DNA of 64,000 nucleotides from Gammaproteobacteria bacterium (GCA_026710545.1 JAPOQU010000124.1:62001-126000); one strand, 5' to 3'. Numbered from the stretch's first letter, positions 1 to 9,471 are shown. Translations and numbers: made by a program. The notes: generated by a model not told the origin, from the sequence alone.

Positions 1-2
1 GT

Positions 3-440
3 GATCAGGCAAGTTATATTATCGAAGCAGGATATACACCGGATGAAGATCTGATTAAAGCCTTACCTTATACCGGCTTTGAACCGCATAATCATCATAT
101 ACAGGCGGCGCCGGCAACCTGGATCCTCCAGGAAGGAGATGTTATAGACCTGGGGAATCGTGCCTTCGAGGTATTGCATCTACCCGGCCATACGCCGGGC
201 AGTATCGGCCTGTGGGAAGCTGATACAGGCATCCTGTTTTCCGGGGATGCTATCTATGACGGGCCGTTGCTGGCCAACCTGCCGGAAGCAAACATCGATG
301 ACTATATCGACACGATGGAGCGCCTGATAAGACTGCCGGTGCGTACCGTGCATGGGGGCCATGAGAGAAGTTTTGATCAACCACGGCTGCTGGAAATTGC
401 AAGAAAGTACCTGGAGTCCTGGCGTGACGGCAGCACCTGA
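3..440 (+). CDS. MBL-fold metallo-hydrolase, C-terminal part (cut by window edge)
   Basis: Only the last ~145 residues are present; the reading frame is open from base 3, so the N-terminus and the usual HxHxDH metal motif lie outside. Visible are the HLPGHTPGS segment around residue 60 (metal-binding His of the glyoxalase II/beta-lactamase fold), the FSGD segment (bridging Asp) about 20 residues later, and a terminal HGGH motif. Together these are the later metal ligands of a zinc-dependent hydrolase. The substrate cannot be told. The stop lies 9 nt before the next ORF in the same frame (an MFS permease), so the two are probably co-transcribed and translationally coupled. A glyoxalase II-like or N-acyl-lactonase-like activity is equally possible. 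Confidence 0.85.
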   Translation, partial: DQASYIIEAGYTPDEDLIKALPYTGFEPHNHHIQAAPATWILQEGDVIDLGNRAFEVLHLPGHTPGSIGLWEADTGILFSGDAIYDGPLLANLPEANIDDYIDTMERLIRLPVRTVHGGHERSFDQPRLLEIARKYLESWRDGST

Positions 441-449
441 TCCCTGGGT

Positions 450-1610
450 TTGACTGGGACAAATACAAAGCCGGAAACCCCCGTCCACATAACCGGCATC
501 CTTGGCGGTTATATATTCGGCATGCTCAGTCTCTGGCTGGCGCCCGTCTTTGTCGGCGAATTCATGCATGCCTACGACATTTCCGAGCAGGAAATTGGTC
601 TGATATTCGGGTTGCAGGCTGGGGCTATCGCCCTTGTTTCACTCTACTGTTCATACAGGGTCAGCGTCCTGCGGTTAAGGAAACTTGCCTGTGCGGGCGC
701 CGTACTTGCCTTGACGGCACACGGCTTATCTCTCATGGCGGACACATTCCAGGTGTTTACGCTGTGCCGTATCTTGGCGGGCACAGGTGAGGGCATGGCG
801 TTCGCAGCAGCGAATACTGCAGGAGCAGCCGTTAAAAACCCGGATCGCGTATTCGCCCAGGCACAACTGGCCAGCATGTCTGTTGTTGTCGTTTTACTGT
901 TTGCTGTCCCGGATATCACGGCCCAGTACGGGTTTCGTATGAGTTTAGGCGCAATGATCCTGGCACTCGTCGTATCAGCCCCTCTCATGACCCGGTTCCC
1001 GGTTGCCGGCATCGGGGTCGACATCAAAATCAGCGGTAAATTCAACCACTATCCACTCCCGGTACTGGGCATCAGCATATTGATCGCCTTCACGCTGGTA
1101 AACCTGAGCGATATAGGCATATGGGTGTTCAGTGAACGTATTGCGGCAGACATAGGCATGACACCGGATGCCATCTCATGGAGCCTTGGCGCGGTGACGA
1201 TTCTCGGCATGAGCGGACCCTTGCTCGCTGCCCTGCTGGGGGACCGATTTGGCCTAGTGATACCCTTGACTGCAGGATTGGTTTTGGAAGGATGCAGCGC
1301 GCTCCTGGTGGTTTACGCAACCGGTCCGATCAGTTATAGCGCGGGATTGGTCCTGCTCCTGATCAGTATAGGTTTTCTCATTCCCTATTTTCTGGGCGTC
1401 CTGGCAAGGCTTGACAAGCACGGAGCGTGGACAACCCTGTCCGGTACCATCGTGTCATTCGCCATGGCCATCGGGCCGGTTTTTTCCGGGTTTATCGCGG
1501 CTCACGCAGGTTATACCACTGTGGGCTGGTTTACGGTTGGATTTTGCTGTGCAGCGTTATCCATATTACTGGCGGTCCTGCAATCCCTGGGCAGGACTAA
1601 AGAGTACTAG
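450..1610 (+). CDS. MFS permease, 12-TM, YbjJ/sugar-transporter-like
   Basis: About 386 residues made almost entirely of hydrophobic helices, with the size and layout of a 12-helix major facilitator permease in the inner membrane. The frame has no ATG near its beginning; the only early start is TTG, 9 nt after the stop of the preceding hydrolase, and there is no clear ribosome site, which fits translational coupling. It resembles the permease encoded at 4754-5905 on the other strand: both share the segments GTGEGMAFAAANTAGA versus GLGEGLVLGAANSAGA, an F-S-E-R motif in helix 7 and GAWTTLS near the end, so they are diverged paralogues flanking one oxidoreductase set. Substrate unknown; a small organic acid or amide handled by the neighbouring hydrolase is an inference. 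Confidence 0.85.
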   Translation: MTGTNTKPETPVHITGILGGYIFGMLSLWLAPVFVGEFMHAYDISEQEIGLIFGLQAGAIALVSLYCSYRVSVLRLRKLACAGAVLALTAHGLSLMADTFQVFTLCRILAGTGEGMAFAAANTAGAAVKNPDRVFAQAQLASMSVVVVLLFAVPDITAQYGFRMSLGAMILALVVSAPLMTRFPVAGIGVDIKISGKFNHYPLPVLGISILIAFTLVNLSDIGIWVFSERIAADIGMTPDAISWSLGAVTILGMSGPLLAALLGDRFGLVIPLTAGLVLEGCSALLVVYATGPISYSAGLVLLLISIGFLIPYFLGVLARLDKHGAWTTLSGTIVSFAMAIGPVFSGFIAAHAGYTTVGWFTVGFCCAALSILLAVLQSLGRTKEY

Positions 1611-1651
1611 CAGTGCACCATCATGGACCGGTTGGATAGGCTTTATGTCCT

Positions 1652-2083
1652 TTAAGGTAATGTGAAATCCACAGCTTCCAGTGACTGCAACATTTCAAGT
1701 GTATCGCTGGCGTACCACATGCAAGTAATCATGTTATTTTCAATGAGAAACATATCTCTAATTCTCCATGATACCCGTTTGCCATGTGCAGGTATGCCTT
1801 TGTACTCTTCTAAAAAATCCGCACTGTAAACAGCATCCACCGTTACCATGCCTGTTTCTTCACCCACAACAATATAGTTGATATCAAAGTTTTCATTGCG
1901 GAATGCCCTGTCTGATGGGCGTATGATCTGCTCCAGCACCGCTTCCTTTCCATTGACCACCCCGGCTTTTGTCCAGTCATAGCAGACAACGTCTTCTGCA
2001 ACGTCTTTAAACCCATCTTCAAGAGTCTTCGCAGTGTGCATTTGATTTATAATCGCCAGCGCATTATCGGTATTAATTTTCAT
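1652..2083 (-). CDS. SnoaL-like (NTF2-fold) protein
   Basis: A 143-residue protein with the pattern of small NTF2-like/SnoaL-type proteins: an N-terminal helix with an F..D..W region (DVVCYDWTKAG), a G-K-E-A-V segment typical of the ring where the substrate pocket forms, and alternating beta strands ending in a W-Y-A motif. The family includes ketosteroid isomerase-like and polyketide cyclase-like enzymes as well as accessory subunits of hydroxylases. Its start codon overlaps the stop of the Rieske oxygenase gene by 4 nt (ATGA), so they are one transcriptional unit and probably act on the same substrate. No catalytic residue assignment is attempted. Confidence 0.75.
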   Translation of the reverse strand: MKINTDNALAIINQMHTAKTLEDGFKDVAEDVVCYDWTKAGVVNGKEAVLEQIIRPSDRAFRNENFDINYIVVGEETGMVTVDAVYSADFLEEYKGIPAHGKRVSWRIRDMFLIENNMITCMWYASDTLEMLQSLEAVDFTLP

Positions 2084-3099
2084 GTTCTAATCTCAACTTT
2101 TAACCAGTCACCGTATAACCGTCTCAGGGACAGCCCGGGATGGTCTGCAGGGACGCTTAACTGCAGGTTAAGGTTATCATCACTTTGTACCTGTCTTTGC
2201 ATACAGCCGATCAGTGTTTCATCTTCATCGTTCTGTACCCGCAGGTACCACCTTACCACCCGATTACGGAACCAGTTTGAACGATCGGACTCAAACGCCG
2301 TGAAGAACCAGGTATATTCATCATCGCTGGGCGTCGCCATCCCGGAAAAAATGAGTATCTCACCGTTAACATGTTCATACAGAAAATAGACCAGGCCGGC
2401 CACATCAAAACCGACTGTCACGGATTTTAACGGCGTCGTTCCATAGATTACCCTTGCTCTCCAGTCCGGTTTATCGGCCGTCTGGTGGGTGTACTCTGCA
2501 TTAACCGCCGTTTCATCGATGTGATACTGCATGCGGCGTCTGTTTTCCGAAATCCTGACATCGCGCCGGGGTAACTGTGTCGGCACCACCTCATCCAGGG
2601 TATGTACAAACGGCGGGTGTGCGTCATCCAGGCCGTTTTCCAGGATTGTTAATGGGGTAGCCGCCTGCAGACGCGTATCGGCAATACGGTTGACAACCGT
2701 TTCGTCACGAAATATATCGGCGCCCGGTAATCTTTCATCCATAGCGCCTTCATCCCCCATCCAGAGCCAGACAATACCGTGTTGTTCTTTCACTGTATAA
2801 CATGGGACACGCGCAGTCTCGTACACGGGGTGCGGGGGTGGTTGTGACGGAATATACCGGCAGATACCCTTGGTGTCATACTGCCAGCCATGGAAAGGAC
2901 ATTGAATGTGATCGCCAACCAGTTTACCAGCCGACAGGTCCGCATTACGGTGACGGCACATGGCATTCAGGGCATGAATTTCACCACTGCCGTCGCGGAA
3001 CATCACTACACGCTCGCCCAGCAGATTGCGACCGAATGGTTTGTCCTCAATCTCTGAAGACCAGGCCGCCATGTACCAGGAGTTTTTTATATATGCCAC
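2080..3099 (-). CDS. Rieske non-heme iron oxygenase, terminal oxygenase subunit (vanillate demethylase-like)
   Basis: A 339-residue oxygenase that would use a reductase-supplied electron to hydroxylate or O/N-demethylate a substrate. The Rieske 2Fe-2S motif is complete: C48-x-H50 and C67-x2-H70. The mononuclear iron site is seen as NGLDDAHPPFVH, giving H161 and H166 with a bridging Asp at 158/159. Length and the absence of a separate beta subunit fit the single-component vanillate O-demethylase/dicamba demethylase type. The start is a GTG 14 nt downstream of the Lrp/AsnC gene. No ferredoxin or reductase gene is nearby, so the electron donor must be encoded elsewhere. The substrate is unknown. 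Confidence 0.88.
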   Translation of the reverse strand: MAYIKNSWYMAAWSSEIEDKPFGRNLLGERVVMFRDGSGEIHALNAMCRHRNADLSAGKLVGDHIQCPFHGWQYDTKGICRYIPSQPPPHPVYETARVPCYTVKEQHGIVWLWMGDEGAMDERLPGADIFRDETVVNRIADTRLQAATPLTILENGLDDAHPPFVHTLDEVVPTQLPRRDVRISENRRRMQYHIDETAVNAEYTHQTADKPDWRARVIYGTTPLKSVTVGFDVAGLVYFLYEHVNGEILIFSGMATPSDDEYTWFFTAFESDRSNWFRNRVVRWYLRVQNDEDETLIGCMQRQVQSDDNLNLQLSVPADHPGLSLRRLYGDWLKVEIRT

Positions 3100-3113
3100 A
3101 GAAACTCTGCCGG

Positions 3114-3608
3114 CTATTGTAATGATGGTCTGTTATAAACCAGTTTACGGGTTTCCAGGATAAGATTAAGTTCCGTAGACTTTATTTCCGGGATACCCCT
3201 GATGAGGCGTAATACGGATAGCAGTTCATCGTAATCCCTGCAGACCAGTTCGGCCATCAGGTCAAACAACCCGGCCGTCAGGATGACATATTCAACCTGT
3301 TTTATGGCTGCAAGCCGGTCGGCGACTTCAACAAAATCGCCATCGACTTTCATGCCCACCGAAGCCACCGCGTTCAAACCCAGCGCCTTCGGGTCCATTA
3401 CCGCAGTTATCTGGCAAACCTTGTCTTTAACCAGCCGGTTCACCCGCTGCCTGACCGCGGCTTCCGATAATCCTACTATCTCGGCAATGGCCCGATACGG
3501 CATGCGCCCGTCATTGCGTAGTTCCGTGATAATGCCTATGTCATGTTCATCGAGCAAACCATGAAAGTTTTCAGCTGACTTCCTACCGCGTTTTATATTT
3601 TTGGGCAT
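3114..3608 (-). CDS. Lrp/AsnC-family transcriptional regulator
   Basis: 164 residues with an N-terminal winged helix-turn-helix (about residues 18-70; the run ELRNDGRMPYRAIAEIVGLS and AVRQRVNRL are the hallmark HTH of AsnC proteins) and a C-terminal RAM/AsnC ligand-binding domain with the typical V-G-x-K-V-x-G-D strand and a late region on per-residue specificity. The first ~18 residues are basic and not part of the fold. It heads the minus-strand unit with the Rieske oxygenase and SnoaL-like gene and is divergent from the flavin oxidoreductase at 3745. The 136-nt AT-rich gap, with several TAT/ATA dyads, is the natural place for its binding sites, so it probably controls both directions. Confidence 0.88.
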   Translation of the reverse strand: MPKNIKRGRKSAENFHGLLDEHDIGIITELRNDGRMPYRAIAEIVGLSEAAVRQRVNRLVKDKVCQITAVMDPKALGLNAVASVGMKVDGDFVEVADRLAAIKQVEYVILTAGLFDLMAELVCRDYDELLSVLRLIRGIPEIKSTELNLILETRKLVYNRPSLQ

Positions 3609-3744
3609 TCAGTTCTCCACCGTTCACTATAAGATACTGATATTATAGCTTAGCAGGTCGACTGAATCCGTAGTAAAATGCAGAATAAACTACTATTATC
3701 GTAAAGCCGAACGGAATATTATATAACTTAATATCGAACGCCTG

Positions 3745-4749
3745 ATGGAAATATCAACGCTGATGGTAGGCTGGGGCTGGAACTACGAACAGCTCCGGGC
3801 CGGGTGGCAGGAAATCGAGGAACTGGGTTACGATGCCTGTTATATGGGAGACGATTTGTTTCCCCATTATTTTGACGATGACCCTGCCAATGCCCAGGCC
3901 CGGGTAGAAGTTTACGATCCTTGGACGGTCCTGCCGGCCATGGCGGAGACCACACAGCGCATGCGCATCGGGCCACTGGTTTCACCTTGCGGCCGGCGCC
4001 ATCCGGCGCTGTTTGCCAAGATCACAACGCTGGTGGACATTATCAGTGAAGGCCGGTTGACGGTCGGCATGGGCGCCGGTAACTCCCCGGACCAGACCCG
4101 GGCGGTGGGTGACCCCTATCTTGGTGCAACTGAGCGCGCCGCAAAGCTGGAGGAGGAAGTCCGGATACTGAATTCCCTGTGGACCGAGGAACGCACTACT
4201 TTTGAAGGCAAGTACTACACCGTGAAAAACCTGGTCAATTTCCCCAAACCGGCCCGCCGGTCCGGTCCGGAACTCCAGATCGCATTCAAGAGCAGGAAAT
4301 TCCTGACCCGGCTCGCCGCAGAGTTTGCCGACCGGGTGAATCTCCTTGGCACGGATGATGAAAAGGTAGTGGAGGCATTGAATACACTGAAAACCCATTG
4401 CGAAGATTTAGGCCGGAATTATGACGAGATAAAAAAAGGCCGGCTCTCCGCCATTTTGTTTACGGAGAGTGAAGTCGGACCCGATGAACTGGATCACGTC
4501 CTCGAGGAACGTGCCGCCCGGATCAACTATGACCCCGACGAACTCAAACGGGAACACAAGGGGTTTGTGCTTTCCTATGTCGGTCCGGTCAGTACCTGTG
4601 CTGCGGCATTGCGCAAACAGACAGTCGATATCGGCATAACTGAACTCGTGATCTGTCCCGATACAGTCGGGGAAAATTCCTACGAGCGGACCATGGAAGG
4701 ACTGCGAATATTCGCCCGGCAGGTGATGCCGCAGTTGAAAGCCTTATAG
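3745..4749 (+). CDS. LLM-class flavin-dependent oxidoreductase (luciferase-like)
   Basis: 334 residues with the sequence style of bacterial luciferase-like TIM-barrel monooxygenases or F420-dependent reductases: an N-terminal W-G-W strand, E-x2-G-Y-D (residues ~25-30), the H-P-A-L-x-A-K helix followed by D-I-I-S-E-G-R-L and then the G-M-G-A-G-N phosphate/flavin-binding loop around residue 110. The ATG start has no obvious ribosome site. Its stop is 4 nt from the convergently transcribed MFS gene. It is divergent from the Lrp/AsnC regulator and so probably belongs to the same regulon as the Rieske oxygenase. FMN versus F420 use cannot be decided; no F420 synthesis genes are in view, which favours FMN. 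Confidence 0.85.
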   Translation: MEISTLMVGWGWNYEQLRAGWQEIEELGYDACYMGDDLFPHYFDDDPANAQARVEVYDPWTVLPAMAETTQRMRIGPLVSPCGRRHPALFAKITTLVDIISEGRLTVGMGAGNSPDQTRAVGDPYLGATERAAKLEEEVRILNSLWTEERTTFEGKYYTVKNLVNFPKPARRSGPELQIAFKSRKFLTRLAAEFADRVNLLGTDDEKVVEALNTLKTHCEDLGRNYDEIKKGRLSAILFTESEVGPDELDHVLEERAARINYDPDELKREHKGFVLSYVGPVSTCAAALRKQTVDIGITELVICPDTVGENSYERTMEGLRIFARQVMPQLKAL

Positions 4750-4753
4750 GTAC

Positions 4754-5905
4754 TCATCGTTGCACATACCTGAAAACCGGCCGGTTCAACACCACCAGCA
4801 TTAAGCCCAACGCCCCCAGGGTCAGCGTACCCGCAAACCACCCGACCGCCTCATATCCTGATTGCGCGGCCAATACCCCGGCTATGATTGGACCGAGTAC
4901 CAGGCCGAACGATACGACGGGTGCGGACAGGGTGGTCCATGCGCCGGATGTGTCTATTTCGGCCAGGGCGCCAAGGAAATAGGGATAGAGAAACAGGATG
5001 GTAAAGTTCAGAGGTAACAGACAAATAACATAAGTCTGCATACTGGATGCGTGGGTGAGCCCGATAATAGAACCTGCGAGAAGTAAAAGTCCTGCACTGA
5101 AGGGCAGAATACGGCCATAGCGGACATGCACCAGAATGGCAAGGACCGGCCCTGCGAGCCCGAGACCTGTCCCGACGCCTAGCAACAACCCGATCGTTGT
5201 TGGTGAGAGACCTATCCGGTCACCCATACGTTCGCTGAATAACCAGACACTTAGGTCTGCCAGGGAAAATAACAGGAATGCCAGCAGGATCAGGATTCCC
5301 AGCGGCAGATGTGGAAACCTGGTGGGCGAAGATATCCGTTTATCAGGCTTTTCTGCAACCGCGTGTTCCGGTAGAAAACTCAGAAAATAGCCCGCGAGCA
5401 GTACCACGGCAAGGACCAGGCACATGCCGGCGCGGTAATCCCAATGTACCGTCAATTGGGGTATCGTACTCACCAGAAGCATCGTGGCCAAACTGATGGC
5501 CAGTTGCGCTACACCAAAGACGCGTTCTGAATTGGAAGCCGTTGCGCCCGCTGAGTTCGCAGCGCCCAGCACCAGTCCCTCGCCGAGCCCGATGACGAAG
5601 CGCGCAAGGGCAAACTGCCAGAGCTGCATGGAAGCCAAGGCAACCAGATATCCTGCGGTAATAGCCAAAAGACCGAAAAGTGAGAAACGTCGAATATTCA
5701 GTACGGTACCCTTTCCGGCAAACCAGACAGAAGCAATGGCAAGAGCCAGCATTTCCAGGCCGAACAACGCGCCAATTCCGGCCTCCGTCAGGTTAAACCG
5801 CTCCATGAGCGGGCCGACGAGGACAACAAAACTGTATAGTCCTGCGTAGCCCGCGACGTAGCCCGCGGCTACGCCGGCAGTCGGTCGTGAGTGAGAATAT
5901 TCCAT
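4754..5905 (-). CDS. MFS permease, paralogue of the 450-1610 permease
   Basis: A 12-helix inner-membrane permease of about 383 residues. An ATG at 5941 is possible, but the ATG at 5905 has a good ribosome site (CAAGG, 7 nt upstream) and brings the length close to its paralogue, so it is preferred. Shared segments with the permease at 450-1610 include the GLGEG helix, the LFSERMGDRIG motif after the central loop and the GAWTTLSAPVVSFG helix near the C-terminus. It lies convergent with the flavin oxidoreductase and divergent from the TonB-dependent receptor; with the latter it would complete a two-membrane import route. Substrate unknown. Confidence 0.85.
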   Translation of the reverse strand: MEYSHSRPTAGVAAGYVAGYAGLYSFVVLVGPLMERFNLTEAGIGALFGLEMLALAIASVWFAGKGTVLNIRRFSLFGLLAITAGYLVALASMQLWQFALARFVIGLGEGLVLGAANSAGATASNSERVFGVAQLAISLATMLLVSTIPQLTVHWDYRAGMCLVLAVVLLAGYFLSFLPEHAVAEKPDKRISSPTRFPHLPLGILILLAFLLFSLADLSVWLFSERMGDRIGLSPTTIGLLLGVGTGLGLAGPVLAILVHVRYGRILPFSAGLLLLAGSIIGLTHASSMQTYVICLLPLNFTILFLYPYFLGALAEIDTSGAWTTLSAPVVSFGLVLGPIIAGVLAAQSGYEAVGWFAGTLTLGALGLMLVVLNRPVFRYVQR

Positions 5906-5964
5906 GCGTGAACCTTGCCCTTGAGGTAGTTTGGCTATCATTCTAGTCGAATTGCCCGGATAAT

Positions 5965-5993
5965 TTGCGAAATTCGTTTTTCGGTGTTAGTAT
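5965..5993 (+). promoter_or_regulatory. candidate sigma70 promoter for the TonB receptor gene
   Basis: TTGCGA (5965-5970) and TAGTAT (5988-5993) are separated by 17 nt, each matching four of six consensus positions. A start about 6000 would give a leader of ~100 nt before the ATG at 6100. This is a by-eye match only. Confidence 0.35.
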
Positions 5994-6099
5994 TTGTACG
6001 GAAGTAGTAGACGCGTGTGTTCTGGATTCCATTTATCGCGTACACATGGCGGCTATCCTGTAAGGAACGTTGAAGAAATCGCCATCTGAGGGGGAATTG

Positions 6100-8679
6100 A
6101 TGAAAAAATCATCGAAATCTCGCGCTTCCCGAAAGGGTTCCCGCGTCTCTGAATCTGCTCGGTTTATCCTCACACCTCTGGCCGCCGGGATCCTGACGGC
6201 AACCCAGGCCCCTGCCCAGGAGTTGGAGGAGATTATGGTCACCGCGACACGCCGGGCGCAGACGGTACTGGATATCCCCTACAACATCTCCGCCTTCAGC
6301 GAAGAGGATCTCAAGAGGGCGAGAACAGCGACGCTGAGCGACCTGACCCGCCTGGTATCCGGGCTGTTTACCATCGACCAGGGCCCCGGGGTTCGCGGCG
6401 CGAACAATAACTTCGTGCTGAGGGGCCTCAATGCCCAGTCGGGCACGAACCAGCAGGATTTTCCACACCTTTCGGATCCCACGGTATCTACGTATCTTGG
6501 GGAAACCCCGGTCTTTTTTCCTATGTCCATCAAGGATATAGAGCGTGTGGAAGTGTTGCGCGGGCCGCAGGGAACCCTGTATGGAGCCAGTTCTGCAGGG
6601 GGGACCATTCGGTTTATCCCGAACCGGCCTGATGCCGGCGCTTTTACCGTGGACGCGTCGTCTGATATTTCCATTACCGATGCGTCCGATGAGGTAAGCT
6701 ATGGTTTCGACGCCGTTGTCAATGTGCCATTGGTTACGGACCGCATGGCGTTGCGCATAGCCGCCGGCTATGAGGAGCTGGGCGGTTTTATCGACGGCAA
6801 CGGCCTTGTTGCCACCGAGGGCGGTGGCGGTAGTCCCGGCGAATTCCCGGGCAGGCCGACACCGAGGGTGGCGGATGATCTGGCCAGTGGCTTTGTGATC
6901 GATCCAAGGAAAGACACCAATGACTACGATAACTGGTACGCACGGGTATCTGTTCTCTGGCAACCTAACGATAGTTTGGAAGCGCTACTCTCCTACCATC
7001 ACGAGGAGAGCAGCCAGGATGACCTGCAGGGAGTAAATCAGGGGTTTACCGGGTGCTTCTGTGACAACAGTGTTCCACAGTTCCCCGGTTCTTTCTTCGA
7101 AAACATTGCCGGCATCCCCGGCGGAGCCTATCCGGACGGAGCGACCACGTTCCCCGGTAATGACGGTGATTATGCCCATAACAAGGTAGCGCCCTCGCCC
7201 TACGAGGATGAGACGGATGTCGTATCCGCAGAGATTAATGTCAATTTCGGGTTTGCCACGTTTACTTCGGCGACGTCGTATTTCGATACGGAGACCGATT
7301 ACCTTCGTGTCGACAACGGCTTTTACGAAATCGTTCCCAGTCCGGACAATATCAATCTTGCTTACCTGTACGGTTACTATCCCCGCCTCATGGGTCTCGA
7401 CAGGGATGTGCTCAGCAAGGATGGGTTTTCCCAGGAGGTGCGTCTGGCCTCCGACTGGGACAAGCGCCTTGATTTTGTAATCGGCGCCTATTACCAGGAT
7501 ACGGATTTCGAATGGTTCCTGGATGCGGAATTTCCCGGTTTTAATGAATTTGACCAGGAAATTCTGGGAGGATACGGCTTCAACCCGCAATTACCCAACA
7601 AGGTTTTTGCTATTGATTTTGACACCACGTTTGAAAATTTCGCGGTATTCGGTGAGATTACCTATAGAATCACCGACCAGTGGCAGGTGACCGGCGGGAT
7701 TCGCGCATTCTGGCAGGACTTCGAAGCGAACCTGATACAGACGGTGCCCTTCTGCGGGCCATACTGCGCAAATGACGGTGAAGATTTACTGGGCACTACC
7801 GCAGTCGGGCCGATCGGATCAGACTTTGAGGACCAGTTGTTCAAGGTCAACACCTCCTATGACATCAGCGATGCAATGATGGTGTACTTTACCTGGGCGG
7901 AAGGATTCCGTCGCGGTGGCGCAAATCCCTTCCCCACAGGCGGTTTTTATGCCTCTCTTCCAGAATTTCTCACCTATGACCCGGATCAGGTAACCAATTA
8001 CGAAGCCGGAATCAAGGGCAGACTTGCGGATAACGTGACTTATTCACTGGCCGGTTATTACATAGACTGGAATAAGTTTCAGTTCGATGAAACAACACCC
8101 GCAGGGCAACTGGGTGTGTTCAACGGTTCGGAGGCCCGCTCCATAGGAGTCGAACTGGAAGCCAACGGCAGAATAACGGAACAACTCCATTTCAACCTTG
8201 GCTACAGCTACACGGATGCCGAGATAACTGAAGACTTTGTAATTCGGGACCTCGAGGCTTTTGGTGGGGTGTTCACCAATACCATCGAAGATTCCATAGC
8301 GGCATATGATGGCGATAACCTGCCCAATGTTCCCAAACACTCCTTCTCAGGCGGACTGGATTTCGAACAGCCACTCATGAACAACTGGTTTCTGAACTGG
8401 CATGTCGATACCAGCTTCCGGAGCAAATCACAATCAACTTTTAACCGGGAGGTCCTGCACGGCAGAAACTACTTTGAACCGGATTCATTTTTTATCTGGA
8501 ATGCGTCGGTCACCCTGGATACCGGCAAATGGAGTGCGAGCATCTACGGCCGGAATCTTTTCAGCGAAGAGGGTATTACCGGGGGCACACCACCAGGATT
8601 TTCCGGCAACCGGAGCGCCTATGAGTACGTGACCCGGCCCCGGACGATTGGTTTGGCAGTAAGCTACAGTTACAACTAA
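6100..8679 (+). CDS. TonB-dependent outer-membrane receptor
   Basis: About 859 residues. The ATG at 6100 is preferred over a TTG at 6070 because it has a strong ribosome site (GAGGGGGAA) just upstream. A basic N-terminus and hydrophobic stretch ending in QAPAQ form the signal peptide; the mature start LEEIMVTATRR is a TonB box-like segment; the plug domain follows with RVEVLRGPQGTLYG, the signature of the family, and the chain ends in an aromatic beta strand (SYSYN) for barrel insertion. It imports a large or scarce ligand across the outer membrane using TonB energy. Sequence style (ETRR..DIP..I.AF, many aromatic loops) is like receptors for organic substrates rather than classic siderophore receptors, but the ligand is not known. 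An MFS permease lies just upstream on the other strand. Confidence 0.93.
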   Translation: MKKSSKSRASRKGSRVSESARFILTPLAAGILTATQAPAQELEEIMVTATRRAQTVLDIPYNISAFSEEDLKRARTATLSDLTRLVSGLFTIDQGPGVRGANNNFVLRGLNAQSGTNQQDFPHLSDPTVSTYLGETPVFFPMSIKDIERVEVLRGPQGTLYGASSAGGTIRFIPNRPDAGAFTVDASSDISITDASDEVSYGFDAVVNVPLVTDRMALRIAAGYEELGGFIDGNGLVATEGGGGSPGEFPGRPTPRVADDLASGFVIDPRKDTNDYDNWYARVSVLWQPNDSLEALLSYHHEESSQDDLQGVNQGFTGCFCDNSVPQFPGSFFENIAGIPGGAYPDGATTFPGNDGDYAHNKVAPSPYEDETDVVSAEINVNFGFATFTSATSYFDTETDYLRVDNGFYEIVPSPDNINLAYLYGYYPRLMGLDRDVLSKDGFSQEVRLASDWDKRLDFVIGAYYQDTDFEWFLDAEFPGFNEFDQEILGGYGFNPQLPNKVFAIDFDTTFENFAVFGEITYRITDQWQVTGGIRAFWQDFEANLIQTVPFCGPYCANDGEDLLGTTAVGPIGSDFEDQLFKVNTSYDISDAMMVYFTWAEGFRRGGANPFPTGGFYASLPEFLTYDPDQVTNYEAGIKGRLADNVTYSLAGYYIDWNKFQFDETTPAGQLGVFNGSEARSIGVELEANGRITEQLHFNLGYSYTDAEITEDFVIRDLEAFGGVFTNTIEDSIAAYDGDNLPNVPKHSFSGGLDFEQPLMNNWFLNWHVDTSFRSKSQSTFNREVLHGRNYFEPDSFFIWNASVTLDTGKWSASIYGRNLFSEEGITGGTPPGFSGNRSAYEYVTRPRTIGLAVSYSYN

Positions 8680-8705
8680 CAGGTTTGACACGGCTCTGCC
8701 CGTTT

Positions 8706-9443
8706 ATGGAAATCCAGGTTGTTTCGCATAAGGAGCGGCCGGAATTCTCCGGCAGACTCAGCGAACTGGAAGGGGAATCATTTCCAGAGTTCCTGTTGCA
8801 TGACGGATTCGATGAATGCCGTCCGCATCTGCTTGGCGAATTTGCCCGTTATCAGCTTTATATCGTTGACAATGTCGGTGGAAACCTATTAGGCGCAGCC
8901 AACGCACTGCCGTACTTCAGGCAGGCTGATGAGCCCCTGCCGAAGTTCCAGCAGTTATTGACCACGGCACCCGAACAGTTCCGGCAGGGCATTGTGCCCA
9001 ACGTTCTGTGCCCGGTACAGGCCATGGTGATCGATGACGCACGGGGCAGCGGAGTCTCCGACCGCATCATCTCCGCTTATAAGGATCTGGCTTCAGCGGA
9101 CAGCCTTAAAGCAATCTGTGTCCCGGTCAGACCCACACTTAAACCCCTTTATCCCCTGGCGCCGATAGAGCGCTACGTAACCTGGACACGGGAGAATGGC
9201 GAGAAATTCGATCCGTGGCTGCGCATGCAGGAGCGCACCGGCGCAGAGTTTACGGAAATCGCCTGCGATTCAACCGTTATTACGGCTCCGGTTTCCGACT
9301 GGGAAGCCTGGACCGGGATGAGATTCCCCGAAAATGGCGAATACGTTATCCAGGGGGGACACGTGCCGCTGGTCATCGACTGCGAAAACGATACGGGAAG
9401 ATACTCGGAACCCCACGTCTGGTATACCTACCAGCTCGGTTAA
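8706..9443 (+). CDS. GNAT-fold-like protein, possible N-acyltransferase
   Basis: A 245-residue soluble protein starting at ATG 8706; an upstream GTG/TTG in frame is possible but lacks support. The central segment with MVIDDARGSGVSDRII (roughly residues 115-130) resembles the acetyl-CoA pyrophosphate loop region of GNAT enzymes (x-x-R-G-x-G-x-S/A), following a strand rich in L-G-A. The C-terminal third (WEAWTGMRFPENGEYVI) has no family that I recognise. It follows the receptor gene by 26 nt and precedes the P450, so it may act in the same pathway. The GNAT call is tentative. Confidence 0.6.
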   Translation: MEIQVVSHKERPEFSGRLSELEGESFPEFLLHDGFDECRPHLLGEFARYQLYIVDNVGGNLLGAANALPYFRQADEPLPKFQQLLTTAPEQFRQGIVPNVLCPVQAMVIDDARGSGVSDRIISAYKDLASADSLKAICVPVRPTLKPLYPLAPIERYVTWTRENGEKFDPWLRMQERTGAEFTEIACDSTVITAPVSDWEAWTGMRFPENGEYVIQGGHVPLVIDCENDTGRYSEPHVWYTYQLG

Positions 9444-9471
9444 GCAGACACGGGAAACACCTGGGGTCAGG

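Noticed and set aside
6109-6963. Minus-strand open frame of 284 codons opposite the first TonB receptor
   Set aside because: The plus-strand receptor has signal peptide and plug motifs; the antisense frame is an artefact of GC-rich codons.
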